A stretch of DNA of 64,000 nt from Promerops cafer (lineage: Eukaryota > Chordata > Aves > Passeriformes > Nectariniidae). The stretch lies in contig VZSE01001839.1 in NCBI GenBank assembly GCA_013398275.1, positions 192,206 through 256,205 of the forward strand, written 5' to 3'. Below the pieces are notes generated by a model. It searched no databases, was not told the origin of the DNA, and saw only the letters and a program-made list of their open reading frames with translations. Each line of letters starts with the position of its first letter. The first letter of the stretch is position 1. Both the position numbers and the translations under genes were made by a program. Positions 13,001-24,737 of the stretch are shown piece after piece.

Positions 13001-14187
13001 TGCAAATAAAGGAAGAGCAACAGGCAGAGGAAGATTGCCTCTTAAGCAGACCTGGAGAGGAAGCTGTGATAGAAGCAAGAAATCCATAATGATCTGGCAA
13101 GCAGTGGCTGCAGCAGCACTGTATAGAAAAAGCAGGAGAGGGCCATGCTGTTATCCCAGAGGCACAAGGTGGCATGTCCCCACAGAGGGCCCCTGCTAAA
13201 CCAGATAAGGAGGTGGAGTTGAGGGAGAACGATGTTGGTGCCTTGGTAAGATGCTGGAGGTTGTGATGCTTCCCTGGTTCTCTGGCACAGGGGATCGTGG
13301 TACTTACCCATGTTAGAATTAATTGGGAGTTAGAGTGTTGAGAGGAGCCTGCCTGCTTTGCACTGGGGAGATAAACACAAGGGAGCAAAAGCACCTGAAA
13401 AGCATTGTGCAGCTTAAGCAAGATTCTGAGTCCCAAATTAAAACACCCTGCACTGCAGCTGCTGCCCAAAGTCTGGAGGTGCTGAGGTTTGCCCAGGTCC
13501 CTGGAGCTCTGCTTTAGCATGAGCCACCAAATGCCTTGGTAGGCACCAGCCTGCTTGTGGGCCTTACAGATGCTTGTGGCATCCACAGCCCAGGTGGCTG
13601 GTGTCAGAGCAGGCACAGCCAGCTCCTGCAGCAGATGTGACGTGGCAGCAGTGGTCACTGCCTTTCTGTGGAGAAACCCCATGCTTGGAGTGGTATTCCT
13701 GCATCCTCACAGAGATAACAGGCTTTCTGAGGAGAGCCTAGGGTGGGGGAGATAGTTCACAGAGGTGCCTGGGCATGGTGTCAATTCTTGACAACTGTTC
13801 TCCTCTGTTCAGCAGACTTCCCGATTTCACCCACAAGTGTATCTTTATTTATAGTTAGAAATTGTTTGTGTCAAAAAATTCAAGTGCTTTGATGATGTCC
13901 TCCCAGCCATAAGATAAAAAGAGGAGAAATTGAGAAATCTGCTCTTGTTTATTAATTAGTAATAATTTTACTAAAGGCTAAATACCATCCATGTTTCCAT
14001 AAATACAGTGCATGAAATCTGTAAAATTTACTGCATGTAATCAAAAGCAGTTAACCCAAAGACCTCAAATTTTTGTGGTCAGAGCTCCACGGAGCAGCTT
14101 CTTTCGTTTTGCTTGCTAGGATCTGGGAGTGCTTTCCCCTCCTTCACTTTTCCCCATTTCCAAATTAGAGACTGGAATAAGAAGAGG

Positions 14188-14192
<5 letters not shown>

Positions 14193-14240
<48 letters not shown>
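14193..14240. repeat. 48-base uninterrupted poly(T) tract
   Basis: An unbroken run of 48 T on the plus strand lies about 100 bases before the second CpG island. It may be a rigid poly(dA:dT) tract bordering a promoter, or the A-tail of an inserted sequence on the minus strand. No retroposon body is recognisable beside it. The exact length is uncertain because homopolymers assemble poorly. Confidence 0.8.
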
Positions 14241-14639
14241 CTTTTCTGGGGGATAGAGGGGTGTGTTGTGGCTTTGGGGGTTCTCTGTGGTTTTGTTTTC
14301 TTTTCCTACTCTTGCTCTTACCTTGCCCCTTCTGCCTGCCTGCAGCGTCACTTCGGGTAGCTGCCACTGGCAGAGTCTGTGCAGGAGGAGGTGGATCAAG
14401 GGGCCTCTTGGGGCTGGGGCCTCGCTGTCCCTCTCCACCCGCGGGACCGGGCAGGAGCCCCAGCTGTTCTCTCTCTTCTGTAAGCCGTGGTTTTCAGGCT
14501 GATCAGAGCCCTCACGAGCCACTGCTCACTAACCCTGCGTGAAGCTGGGCTTGACCAAAGTGGGCAATCCTGAGCTCTGGGGCCGTCGCGGGGCTAGGTT
14601 AGGGCCCGCGGACGGTTCGGTGCTACAGCAGCCCCAGCC

Positions 14640-14680
14640 CCTTCTGCCGCGGGGCTGCAGTCGGGGAGGCGCGTTCCGGG
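14640..14680 (+). other. HDLBP: Candidate HDLBP non-coding first exon (3' boundary at 14680)
   Basis: The bases TTCCGGG are followed by GTGAGT at 14681, the best plus-strand donor in the island. The 5' boundary cannot be seen. No ATG occurs between 14640 and the donor. Confidence 0.35.
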
Positions 14681-14856
14681 GTGAGTCCGCAGGGAAGGTG
14701 GAAAGGGCCTGTTCCGCGGGTATCAGCCGGGGAGCAGGCGGCGCGCTCCCGAGGGCGCAGAGCGGGCGGTTGCCACCCGCGACTCGCTTCCCTCGCCGTG
14801 CGCCCCGCGGGCCGAGCCGGCCGGCTCCCGGGCCGCTTGGCCGCGGCGGGGCGTCC

Positions 14857-15596
14857 NNNNNNNNNNNNNNNNNNNNNNNNNNNNNNNNNNNNNNNNNNNN
14901 NNNNNNNNNNNNNNNNNNNNNNNNNNNNNNNNNNNNNNNNNNNNNNNNNNNNNNNNNNNNNNNNNNNNNNNNNNNNNNNNNNNNNNNNNNNNNNNNNNNN
15001 NNNNNNNNNNNNNNNNNNNNNNNNNNNNNNNNNNNNNNNNNNNNNNNNNNNNNNNNNNNNNNNNNNNNNNNNNNNNNNNNNNNNNNNNNNNNNNNNNNNN
15101 NNNNNNNNNNNNNNNNNNNNNNNNNNNNNNNNNNNNNNNNNNNNNNNNNNNNNNNNNNNNNNNNNNNNNNNNNNNNNNNNNNNNNNNNNNNNNNNNNNNN
15201 NNNNNNNNNNNNNNNNNNNNNNNNNNNNNNNNNNNNNNNNNNNNNNNNNNNNNNNNNNNNNNNNNNNNNNNNNNNNNNNNNNNNNNNNNNNNNNNNNNNN
15301 NNNNNNNNNNNNNNNNNNNNNNNNNNNNNNNNNNNNNNNNNNNNNNNNNNNNNNNNNNNNNNNNNNNNNNNNNNNNNNNNNNNNNNNNNNNNNNNNNNNN
15401 NNNNNNNNNNNNNNNNNNNNNNNNNNNNNNNNNNNNNNNNNNNNNNNNNNNNNNNNNNNNNNNNNNNNNNNNNNNNNNNNNNNNNNNNNNNNNNNNNNNN
15501 NNNNNNNNNNNNNNNNNNNNNNNNNNNNNNNNNNNNNNNNNNNNNNNNNNNNNNNNNNNNNNNNNNNNNNNNNNNNNNNNNNNNNNNNNNNNNNNN
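14857..15596. other. Assembly gap of 740 N
   Basis: The gap lies inside the second CpG island, so a first exon or start site may be hidden here. Reading frames that span it are meaningless. Confidence 0.99.
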
Positions 15597-16000
15597 CGCC
15601 CGCCAGCCCGACCGGGCCCGCGGGCCCTGGGGGCTCCCCCGCCCCTCGGCCGGGCACCGCAGGGCCAAGCGGAGGGGCGGCCCCGTGCCGCTGCCCTGGA
15701 GGTCACGGTGGCGGTGCGGGCCTGGGTAGGCTCCGGGCGCAGACAGCCCCGCGCGGGAGGCTCCCCCCGGCCGATGCCACTCTCCCAGCCCCGCTGTCTC
15801 TGCCTGCCCCACCGGGCCGGCCAGCAGGATGCGGCTTGGTGCACGTCCTCGGTGGCGGGACCGCCACAGGGCTCCTGCTGTCCGGGGCCAGACGTGGTGG
15901 CGGGGCCGGCGCTAGTGGAAGAGTAAACATGGGGGATGGGTCAGGGCTGCCCGCGGCCAGGGCTGCGGTCGTGTTGCACTCTATGATGCACTAAGTCGGG

Positions 16001-18746
16001 AATCGCTACAAAGGGAGGCTGCATTCGGCCACACAGCAGCTGTCAACCTCATTCCCCCAAAACTGGGGGGCCTGGGCCTCCAATCTCTGACGTAGCCCAT
16101 CGGTTTTCAGAAAGCAAGTATTTTCATCTGTGTCTGCTCATCAGCCAAGAAATTGCCCTGTCCTGTGTGAGCGTTTGACAGAGGACAGTGCCTACCCCAA
16201 GCAGCCCAGCCCTGTTGCTGTATGTGGTTCTCACTGCACGGGATTAACAAAGTAATAAATGTTTGTATTAAATATACTTTTAAATAATATGTAACTGACA
16301 TTTCTGTCCACAAGAACTGATTGTATTGGCAGTGTAACTCATGACTTTACCTTTGTTTCTCTTCATACAAATGTTTCCCATGTGATTAGGTCTGGCCCTT
16401 GCTGGAGGTTATTTTTACGATGATTTCGGTCTCTTTATTGAAGTGTGCTCTAGACTTCTGTAACTTCTTTTGGTGCACAAGGCCAGCACTACAGGCAGTG
16501 TATCAACCAGGCAGTTTGAAACCTGTTGACCCAGTCAGCTGCACGCTGGCATGATGCAGCTGTAACCTCAGTTTCAAAACCTAAGTGGGAAGCCAAGGAG
16601 GTGTGAGATCCAAATGCAGTGCTTGAACTGCTGGTTTTGATGTTACATTTAAAATACCATTCTAATGGTTGCCTCTGATTTTGGCCAGAGATGAATCCCT
16701 GAGGCCTACAATATACCAGATGCTTGGGATTGCTGGAGATGAGCAGTATTTGTTCTTAGCTTCTTGTATGGGTGATGAAGCAGAAATTCATATGGATAAA
16801 CACTGCCCTTAGACTTTGCATTGAATGTCTGGCTGCTCTCTGAGGTGGAGGCTGCAAGGAAGATCTGTGCAGCTGGTGTGTACACAGTGAAACCAGCAGC
16901 TGTGCCTTGAGGTTGTGTCTTTCAAGTAGGTGCTATATTGGGTGTCGTTCACTGATTTCTTATCCTTACCCTCCTCCTCTAAGGAGGAAGACACATGCAG
17001 GATCAGCCAGGTGGTGTTTTCTGGAGAAGTGAGAGTTATAAGCACATCTGTGCCTTTAGCAAGGCTCCAGCCAGAGCTCGATAGCTGTTTGTGATGTCTA
17101 GGATGCTTCTCCCTCCTGCCTTCATTTGGAGCTTGCCATGAGGTGGTGGCACCCTCGTTAGTGACCCAACAGGCTGGAGGAGCTGCCACGGAGTCTGCAA
17201 GCCTTGCCAAGATAGTCTGGAACAGGTGCCATGGCAGTAACTTGCTTTCCTTGGATCTGCAGCAGCTTGAGCAGTGCAGGCATGTACCATGGACACGTAA
17301 CCACATCTTACACTGTGGCGTAACCCTGGACAGCAAGGAGATTTCTCCAAGATCAGGTTACTAGCCACTCTTTCTGTACACAGCAAATGCCTTGCAGAGA
17401 TCTGCATTGCTGCAGCAGCTGTACTTCAGCAGCATGACTGGCTGTCCCAGTACCTGCTGCCTCATTCCAGGATTAATTGCAGCATTAGCTCTATTGCTCT
17501 GACAGCACAGTTCGTGCTGCCTTCTGCCTGTTAAAGGCATGTTGAAGTAGGAGAAAACAAACAGTGGCCTTGGCTGAGGTGCATATCAGGCCTGTATGAC
17601 TCTTCTGCATCACTGCTCTCCCTGTTCTTCCCTCCTTTCATTCTGCCACCATCAGCCTCCCTTCCTGCATCACAGCTCTAGCATAATGTGAGACACCCCA
17701 TCGGCAGCACTGCGTTTTTAGGGGTGACAATGGTTTTGGGAGCCTTTTCTAACATATTGGAAGGTCAGAGATGGCAGCTGTCACTTCTCTGAAAAGCAAT
17801 CAAGTTTGCTGTACAGAAGATGGTCCAAGCAGCACTGCAGGGTGTGTGTGGGAGAGGGCCCTCCTGTCCTAAGAGCAGGCAGAGGCACTGGGTTTTAGGA
17901 GCGTGCAAGCTCTGCAGAAGCACACAGAACAGCTCTGGGGGACTCTGGGTGTGGATATTGTACAACTGACAGTGTGTGTACTGTACTGGCTTTTATATTT
18001 TCACTTGTATTCCTAAGCACCTTTTCAGTAAATCTGCAGATCCAGATTCAGGAGATGGAAATCCCTTCCCAGCCGTGTATTTTTCTCCCTGGTTCTGCCT
18101 TGTGTACACGTTTAAAATAGTCCATGTAAATCAGTGTAAATTTTCTTCTTCCAACTTCCAGATTTAGGCCTGGAGACAGAATTTAGTGCCTGGTGCATGA
18201 TCTTACTGCAATAAAAACTGCAGAGCTGGACTGCCCAGCAGCTGAGTGTAGAGAGCCCTGAGTGTTTGCCTTAGTTTGTGAGGATGTCTGTGTTGATTCA
18301 CCCAAGCTCCACTGAACTACATTCCTAACTTGTGACTGATGGCAGTGTTGTTGGCAGGTTTTCAGGTTGTTAGTCTCTTCTGACTAGAGAAGGTCTTGCT
18401 TGCAACCCTGAAATTTCATGTCTTGAACATCTGTTATTAATTGACTATGTTTTTGCCTGATATTGGATGGCTACTCTTGTAGCCAGTGTGGTGAAAGAGT
18501 AACTACTCCAGGCTTCCTGCTGTGAAGTTTGACTAGATAGTGGCACTGCCTGCAGAGCTAGTAAAACATGACAGGTGTCATGTATGGGGAGATGTAACTG
18601 GGTATGAGAGTGTTTTGGGTAAGGTGCAACTTTGAAAGGCACAGGCAGTGCTCTGTTGGAAGTTACAGTAACAGGGGTGCCATGGTTTTCTGTTGTCTTG
18701 GACCTAATTTATTTATTTTAATTTTTAATTCTTTTTTTCTCTAAAG
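16001..18746 (+). other. HDLBP: HDLBP 5' intron, no further feature seen
   Basis: No exon with homology was found. An open frame on the minus strand at 16809-17336 (175 codons) has no recognisable domain and no supporting splice or promoter context. A pyrimidine tract at 18728-18742 belongs to the next acceptor. Confidence 0.5.
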
Positions 18747-18814
18747 CAAAAGCTGGCAGGCTGACAAACAGGCAGCTTACAGGACGGACTCTCTGGCTAC
18801 TGACCATTTAGCTG
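18747..18814 (+). other. HDLBP: HDLBP non-coding 5'UTR exon
   Basis: This 68-base exon lies between a pyrimidine-rich acceptor (ending AAAG at 18746) and a perfect GTAAGT donor at 18815. It has no ATG, so spliced to the next exon it adds no upstream reading frame. Confidence 0.7.
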
Positions 18815-19367
18815 GTAAGTTCTTATTTTGGGAGAGCCAAAGATCTTGCTGTTGCTGAGCCTGCTAGTCAGAGTGGCTTTCTGAGTGTCTCCCTAAGTCA
18901 GGCACCTAAATAAGTTTCTCATGAAGATGCAACAGCTTCCTGGGTCCTTTCTCTTTTATCTCTAGGGATACACAATGGTCTTGGACTGACTGTTCAGACA
19001 TTCACATACTCATGTAAAAATTGCACACCATTAATAATTAATATATTAATGAGACTGTACTTTAGATTAATTAGAGTATGCTTTAAAAATTTGTGGTGTC
19101 CCCCTTTCCAGTGACCTTCTTAGGTTACACATCCTCTGCCTTCTTAGGGAGGAGCTCTGGTTTTGGTGACCACTGTGTAGGGAGGAAATACTGCCCCTAA
19201 ATTCCTGTCTGTTTCAACAAGGAAATCAGGCAGCCGACGGGCCCTGTGGGTGCTTTTCAAGAGGATGACTGGAAGAGGGCTCAGTAACATACACTTTGTC
19301 TCCCTGGACTGACTTTGTGCACCCTGAGTGGTGTTGGTAATACTGTTGCCACCTCCATCTCTTCCAG

Positions 19368-19404
19368 TGGCATACCCGGATTGTGTGTGGGTGGGAAGTC
19401 GACA
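19368..19404 (+). other. HDLBP: HDLBP 5'UTR part of the start-codon exon
   Basis: The acceptor CTTCCAG ends at 19367. The 37 bases before the ATG contain no other ATG, and the start context GACAATGA has A at -3, which favours initiation here. Confidence 0.8.
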
Positions 19405-22400
19405 ATGAGCTCTGTGGCAGTTTTGACCCAGGAGAGCTTTGCTGAACACCGCAGCGGCCTGGCTCAGCAGCAAGTGAAAGGTGAGTTCCTGTGATGTGCC
19501 TCTAGATCCCAGCTGCACAGATCTCTTACCCAAGCTCATTCCATGTGTCTGATTCCCCAGAAGCATGCATTTTCCTCTCCTAAGTTAGTGTTTTGCTAGA
19601 CGAGCTTTCCACCCCCAGCAGCGCAGTGGTGGTGCTGCACAATGCAGGGCTGTGAGGAGATGGGCCTGAACACTTCAGGCAGTTCTGGCTAGCAGTGCTC
19701 TCAGCCCTGGGACGGGGCACATACAAGAGTGGGGTACTGAGCTACACGAGAGCCTCGTGGATCAGAGTGCTGGGCTGTCATTTCCACCCTTTGCTCAGCC
19801 AGGTGCTGGGGGTGGTCACTAACCATATGAACTGGCTCAGAGATGGGTTTTGGCATCTATCCCCAGCTGTGAACTGCCCCATTTGGTATGGCCCAGTGCA
19901 CAAGTGAGTCCAACATGATGTGCAGGCATACAGGCTTTCCCTAGACTTTGCCCTAACTATAGTCCTTCTCTGCCTTTTTCCTGGGCTTATGTTTGTCTTA
20001 TCCCCTTCTGACCTGCACCCTTCGGTCCTTTCACTTCTTTCTGCTCAGCCTGTTTTCCCCTAATTGAACCCTTCTTGACAAAGTTGGCAATGAGGTGCTG
20101 TTTGCTGCCACCATTCACTTGCCTGTTCACTCCCTGCACCCACTGTGCCAGCTCAGACAAGGCTGGTGGTTTGTGGCATCCACTGCAGCCTGTGCTATGC
20201 TGATGTCAGTCGTGCTCCAGACTTGGCAGCCCCATAGGCATAGTTGTAATAGGATTAATAGCAGGGCACAAGCCTTTTGCTCTCCCTTGTTAGTGGTGCC
20301 TAATTACAATTGCACTGCCTGTGAACAGGGGCATTTCTGCAGGGAAAGTGACTCATTTGCCCTATTTGCTTTACCCCAGTTACAGCTTTAAACTCTGAAG
20401 AAGAGAATGATCCTCCAACCTACAAGGAAGCCTTCCCTCCACTCCCTGAGAAAGCACCATGTTTGGAAGCTGCCCAGGAACCTGCTGGTCCCTGGAGCAA
20501 AATTCGACCAATAAAGGCTTCTGTCATCACTCAGGTTGGTGGGAGTGGATGTCTTATCTCCTGTCTTTTCCCCACTCCCCAAAGTAGGTAAGTAGGTGAA
20601 GTGAAGCATTCCCTGGAGTATGAGATCCTTGGTATGTCAGCCTCTTTGTTGTATTTTACCCTGGTACTGCAGCTGAGAGCTAGGACTGCTCTGGAGGGGA
20701 GGGGCGTGTTGGAAAACTGTCCAGAAGGAGCTCTGCATCCCTGTTCCACACATAGCTGAAGCAGGCCCAAAGGGAGAATTGCAGAATTCTTGTAGTGAGT
20801 GCTAACTCCCCTTTAGGAAGAGACCTAGTGTGAGGCAGACTGGCTGCTGCAGTGCTCCTGCACTTCCCTGGGCACATCTGGTCGATGTGCTGCACAAACC
20901 TGGGAGGTCAGCTTGCCACTAAAGTCCTGTGTGGCTGTGAGAGAGAGAGGAACTGTCAGGCAAAAGCACACTGACAGTTGCTGTGCTCTTTTATGTGTCT
21001 GTGGCTGAGCAGGTGTTTCATGTGCCGCTGGAGGAGAGGAAATACAAGGACATGAATCAGTTTGGAGAAGGCGAGCAGGCCAAGATCTGCCTTGACATCA
21101 TGCAGAAGACAGGAGCTCACCTGGAGCTGTCTCTCGCAAAGGACCAGGGCCTCTCCATCATGGTCTCTGGCAAGCTGGAAGCAGTCATGAAGGCTCGGAA
21201 GGAAATTGTTGCTCGACTGCAGACTCAGGTGAGGACAGCTAACTGTTTCTCACTTGATCCTTGCTCTTCCCCAAGACTCTTGAATGCTTTGAGACCCTTG
21301 GGTGTGTGTGCTTATAAGCCAAAGAGGTGTTATTAGATGACTAATTCAGCTCTGCCATATATTTTCAAAGCATACAATTGGCAATTTGGAATGGAAATGA
21401 GGCTTAAAATAGGGTTCAAAGCTAATTACAGGCCATGGTGTTGCATGAAGGGTGGAGTCTTCAATCTGTGACTTTGTGCTGAGGTGCTGGTGCTGGCAGG
21501 GTACAGGCCCCTCACACGAAATTCACAGTGTGTGAGAATGGAGTGGTGCTTTCTCTGAAGTCCTTCAGAGAAGAATGTGGAGGGATGGGAGAAAGAAAAG
21601 TAGAGAAGAGGGAGGTCTGCCAAATGCTGGAAGTTTCAGGTTGGGATTCTCAGTTGTGTAACTTGAGCCCCATTGGTAAGGAATTGCAGACTCCTTGTTT
21701 TAGTTGCTTCTCCTTTCAGTCCTCTGCATTTTGATTTCTTATCTTCAGGTTCTTGAGTTCATTATCAAAATGGTAGTTCTCATTGAGATCCATCACAGCC
21801 AGGTGTCACGGTGTGTTTTAATGTGTAATGTCCAAGGTAATTAATGCAGTAGTTAATATCATGTCTGCTCAGTGCTGTTCAGCCCATGTGTCACACTCTG
21901 CCAGAGGGACAAAAAAGGGACAAACCCTACATAATGTACATGTGAAAAAGTAGTTTAGGTTGTACTACCACAGATCCATGCCCCACTGTCCTCAAATATC
22001 CCTCCTACTTGGCCCCAGGTCTGAAAGGTGTGCCTGTATTGCAACTTCTCCTAGGCTTGGCTGGCATCAGTATGTGGACAGGAAGTTGAAGAGTCACACC
22101 AAGTGATTTGATTTGATTTATTTCTTTTTCCATTGTAGCTTGAATTGTAATTGCCTAAGTTAGTAGTTACATACCTATTCACTGGGATCAAGAGCATAGT
22201 AGCAATCCTAAGCTCTCAGGTCAGGAAAAACTCATTGAGAAGGGAAGAAGTCAGGAATCCCTGTTACAAGCCAGCCCTTTAATGCTAGATTGAGAAAAGT
22301 TCTGGAGACCCCCCCTTTTTCAAGAGGAGCCATCTAGAAGCAGTCCCTGAAGCAGCGTGTGCTGCTTTGAAGACACCTTAGCACTCAGTAATGGTAAGCT

Positions 22401-24737
22401 GTAATAGTTGATCTGTCTGCCTGCTGGAATAAGTTTCTGGTGTTGAATTTCAGTTTCCTAGGAGTCAGACTATGTCTTCCTCTCTGTAGCCTTGGCAGCA
22501 GATATCAGAGTTCAGATAAGCTCTACCCCAGAGCTGTCATCCCAGTTGCTCTCTGGTGCTGAGAGACTGTAAGACAGTGAGCATAGACACCTCCTCATCT
22601 GTGCCTGAAGGCCTGTGCTTATTCAGAGTACAGCTCCTGGGAAAACAGAAGGCTTTTTAGGGAATAGTGGGGTTTAGACTCCTGGAATACAGGCACCTTA
22701 GATCAACTCCTCTGGCATAGTATCAGTCTTGTGCTAGATGGATGTGCTGGAAGGCATTGTGTTTACTCCTCAGTTGTAGCACTAAGCAGCATCTGAAAAG
22801 CTTTCCCTGTACAGGCAAGGGCTCTCACAGATGCTTGGCCTTTGTATTGCAGGCTTCAGCAACAGTTGCCATCCCCAAGGAGCACCACCGTTTTGTCATT
22901 GGAAAGAATGGTGAGAAACTGCAGGACCTGGAGCTCAAAACTGCAACCAAGATCCAGATCCCCCGCCCAGATGACCCCAGCAACCAGATCAAGATCACTG
23001 GCACTAAAGAAGGGATTGAAAAGGCCCGACACGAGATCTTGCTTATATCTGCTGAGCAGGTACTTCAGTCCTGTGATCTCTCTCATGTCGTTATCTGAAC
23101 GGCCATTTTGGTTCTCCATGGTATATTAGATGTTTGTAGCCACCATGGCCACAGCCACTCTTAGTCTGAACAGAGATGTATACCATTCCACTGGCTGTTT
23201 GAGCACTGCTTCCAGGTTCTGCACCTTCTGGTTCTTCCTTTTTGTCCATGTCTAAAGTCAGATAAGCACTTTTCATATTTTGAAGTGAACCAGCTGAGAT
23301 AAGACAGGAGATTAGAAGTGAATATCATAAATTGGGAACAGCAATATTTGTAGATGGAAAGGGATGGAGCCTGCAAACTGGAAAGGGTGCTTGGGATAGA
23401 GTGTCAAGCAAGAGAGGAATTCAGCTGTATGTGGCAGAGATGGTAATATCAACAACAGTTTCCACTGAGGACTGTTCTGGATTCTTCTAGGATAAGCGTG
23501 CCGTGGAGCGGCTGGATGTGGAGAAAGTGTACCATCCCTTCATTGCTGGCCCTTACAACAAGCTGGTGAGTGAGCTCATGCAGGAGACAGGGACACGCAT
23601 CAACATCCCTCCGCCCAGCGTTAACAAGACTGAGATAGTCTTCACAGGGGAGAAGGAACAGCTGGCCCAGGCTGTGGCTCGTGTTAAGAAGATCTATGAG
23701 GAGAAGGTATGGATGGTCCCTAGAGCTTGCCATCTTCCCCCCACCTGCTCACAGCCTCTCTTCCCTTCTTGTTCTACTTTTGTGCATCCCTCAGTTGCAT
23801 ACTCCTCGTGTCAGCTCTTGCTCAGCAGCCCTTGCAGTATGTGGACCTGGGTCTTACCATTTCCTTGCTCAGCAGGAAATGGTAAAATCACTTGGGGTGA
23901 TTCTGCCGGGGAGGTGACAGATCTCCTGCTTTTCTGTGTAATGGAAATCAGCAAAGACCGCAAAGAGCTCTCTGGGTGCCTGTTTTCACAGGTGCTACAA
24001 GGGAAGGAGGGAAGTGTGAAAGCTACAGTGTGGCCAACTGAGAGTATCAAAATTGTTACATGAGTAGAAGTTGCTGAAAAGTAAATTTCACTTCAGTTTA
24101 TTTTCCATTGCTAGCGTCAGTGTGAATATCCTTGTTGTGGGTTGTTGGTCTGTTTTTCCTCATAGTTACGTCTGCATTTGTACCAGTCTGAATTTCAACA
24201 CAGATAATCAGCTTAGAGCGTGGTGTTGCGTTACAGCACTGCCTGAGGACAGTTGAGCATTGTGCAAGGGCTGGGGTGTGTATGTGGTCTCTTCCATGTC
24301 ATGTCCCAGGGAGCTTAAACAGAATCTTTGTATTTCACCTGTAAATTTTTGAGAACAGGGCTTTCTCTAGGCAGGTCCCAAAGATATTAGGGTACTGCAG
24401 AACTCCTGTGCTCACCTTTGCTTTGATCTTTCCTGGGTGCTGAGCTTCACTGCATCTTGTGTCTCTTCCTTTCACTTTTGTCCTTCCCTGCTCCCTTGTG
24501 ATTGATGCTCCAGTGCCTCTGCTCCTACAGAAAAAGAAGACTACTACCATTGCTGTGGAGGTGAAGAAGTCCCAACACAAGTATGTCATCGGCCCCAAGG
24601 GTAATTCCCTGCAGGAGATCTTGGAGAAAACTGGAGTCTCTGTCGAGATCCCACCCACTGACAGTAGCTCGGAGACGGTGATACTGCGAGGCGAGCCTGA
24701 AAAGCTTGGGCAAGCACTGACTGAAGTCTATGCAAAG
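19405..24737 (+). CDS. HDLBP: HDLBP exons for the N-terminus and KH1-KH4
   Basis: Exons: 19405-19480, 20380-20534, 21013-21228, 22853-23059, 23491-23706 and 24531-24737. The first two (residues 1-77) encode an acidic, proline-rich N-terminal tail. The other four each encode one whole KH module with phase-0 ends: KH1 (78-149), KH2 (150-218, loop GKNG), KH3 (219-290) and KH4 (291-359, loop GPKG). KH1 has GEQAK and KH3 has AGPYN where GXXG is expected, so both are degenerate, as in other vertebrate vigilins. Confidence 0.95.

Larger units (their letters stand above)
1811..14192 (+). other. Non-coding DNA, probable HDLBP intron 1 or upstream region
   Basis: There is no coding exon with homology or good splice sites on either strand. 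The stretch holds three CR1 fragments, two small tandem duplications (near 3955 and 4885) and simple TTTTG repeats near 10650. The longest open frame (minus strand, 12903-13682) resembles no family I know. Confidence 0.5.
14330..16000 (+). promoter_or_regulatory. HDLBP: Second CpG island, probable alternative HDLBP promoter
   Basis: A very CpG-dense block surrounds a 740-base gap. On the plus strand a consensus donor (GTGAGT at 14681) follows a GC-rich segment, which fits a non-coding first exon ending at 14680. Such an exon could splice to the non-coding exon at 18747. No other gene is visible close by on either strand, so an alternative HDLBP start is the simplest reading. If the island at 1 kb is the main promoter, this one gives a shorter transcript with a different 5' end. 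Confidence 0.5.

Noticed and set aside
12903..13682. 259-codon open frame on the minus strand inside the presumed HDLBP intron
   Set aside because: Composition is Ser, Ala, Cys and His-rich with no domain I recognise, no promoter or splice context, and other frames are also open here. Chance is the simplest reading; protein-level conservation in another bird would change this.
14079..14522. Frame with a long poly-lysine or poly-phenylalanine run
   Set aside because: It is a translation of the 48-base homopolymer.
14529..15994. Frames of 340-440 codons across the second CpG island
   Set aside because: About 250 codons of each are N. No homology in the readable ends.
16809..17336. 175-codon minus-strand frame
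   Set aside because: No recognisable domain; lies in an intron without exon signals.
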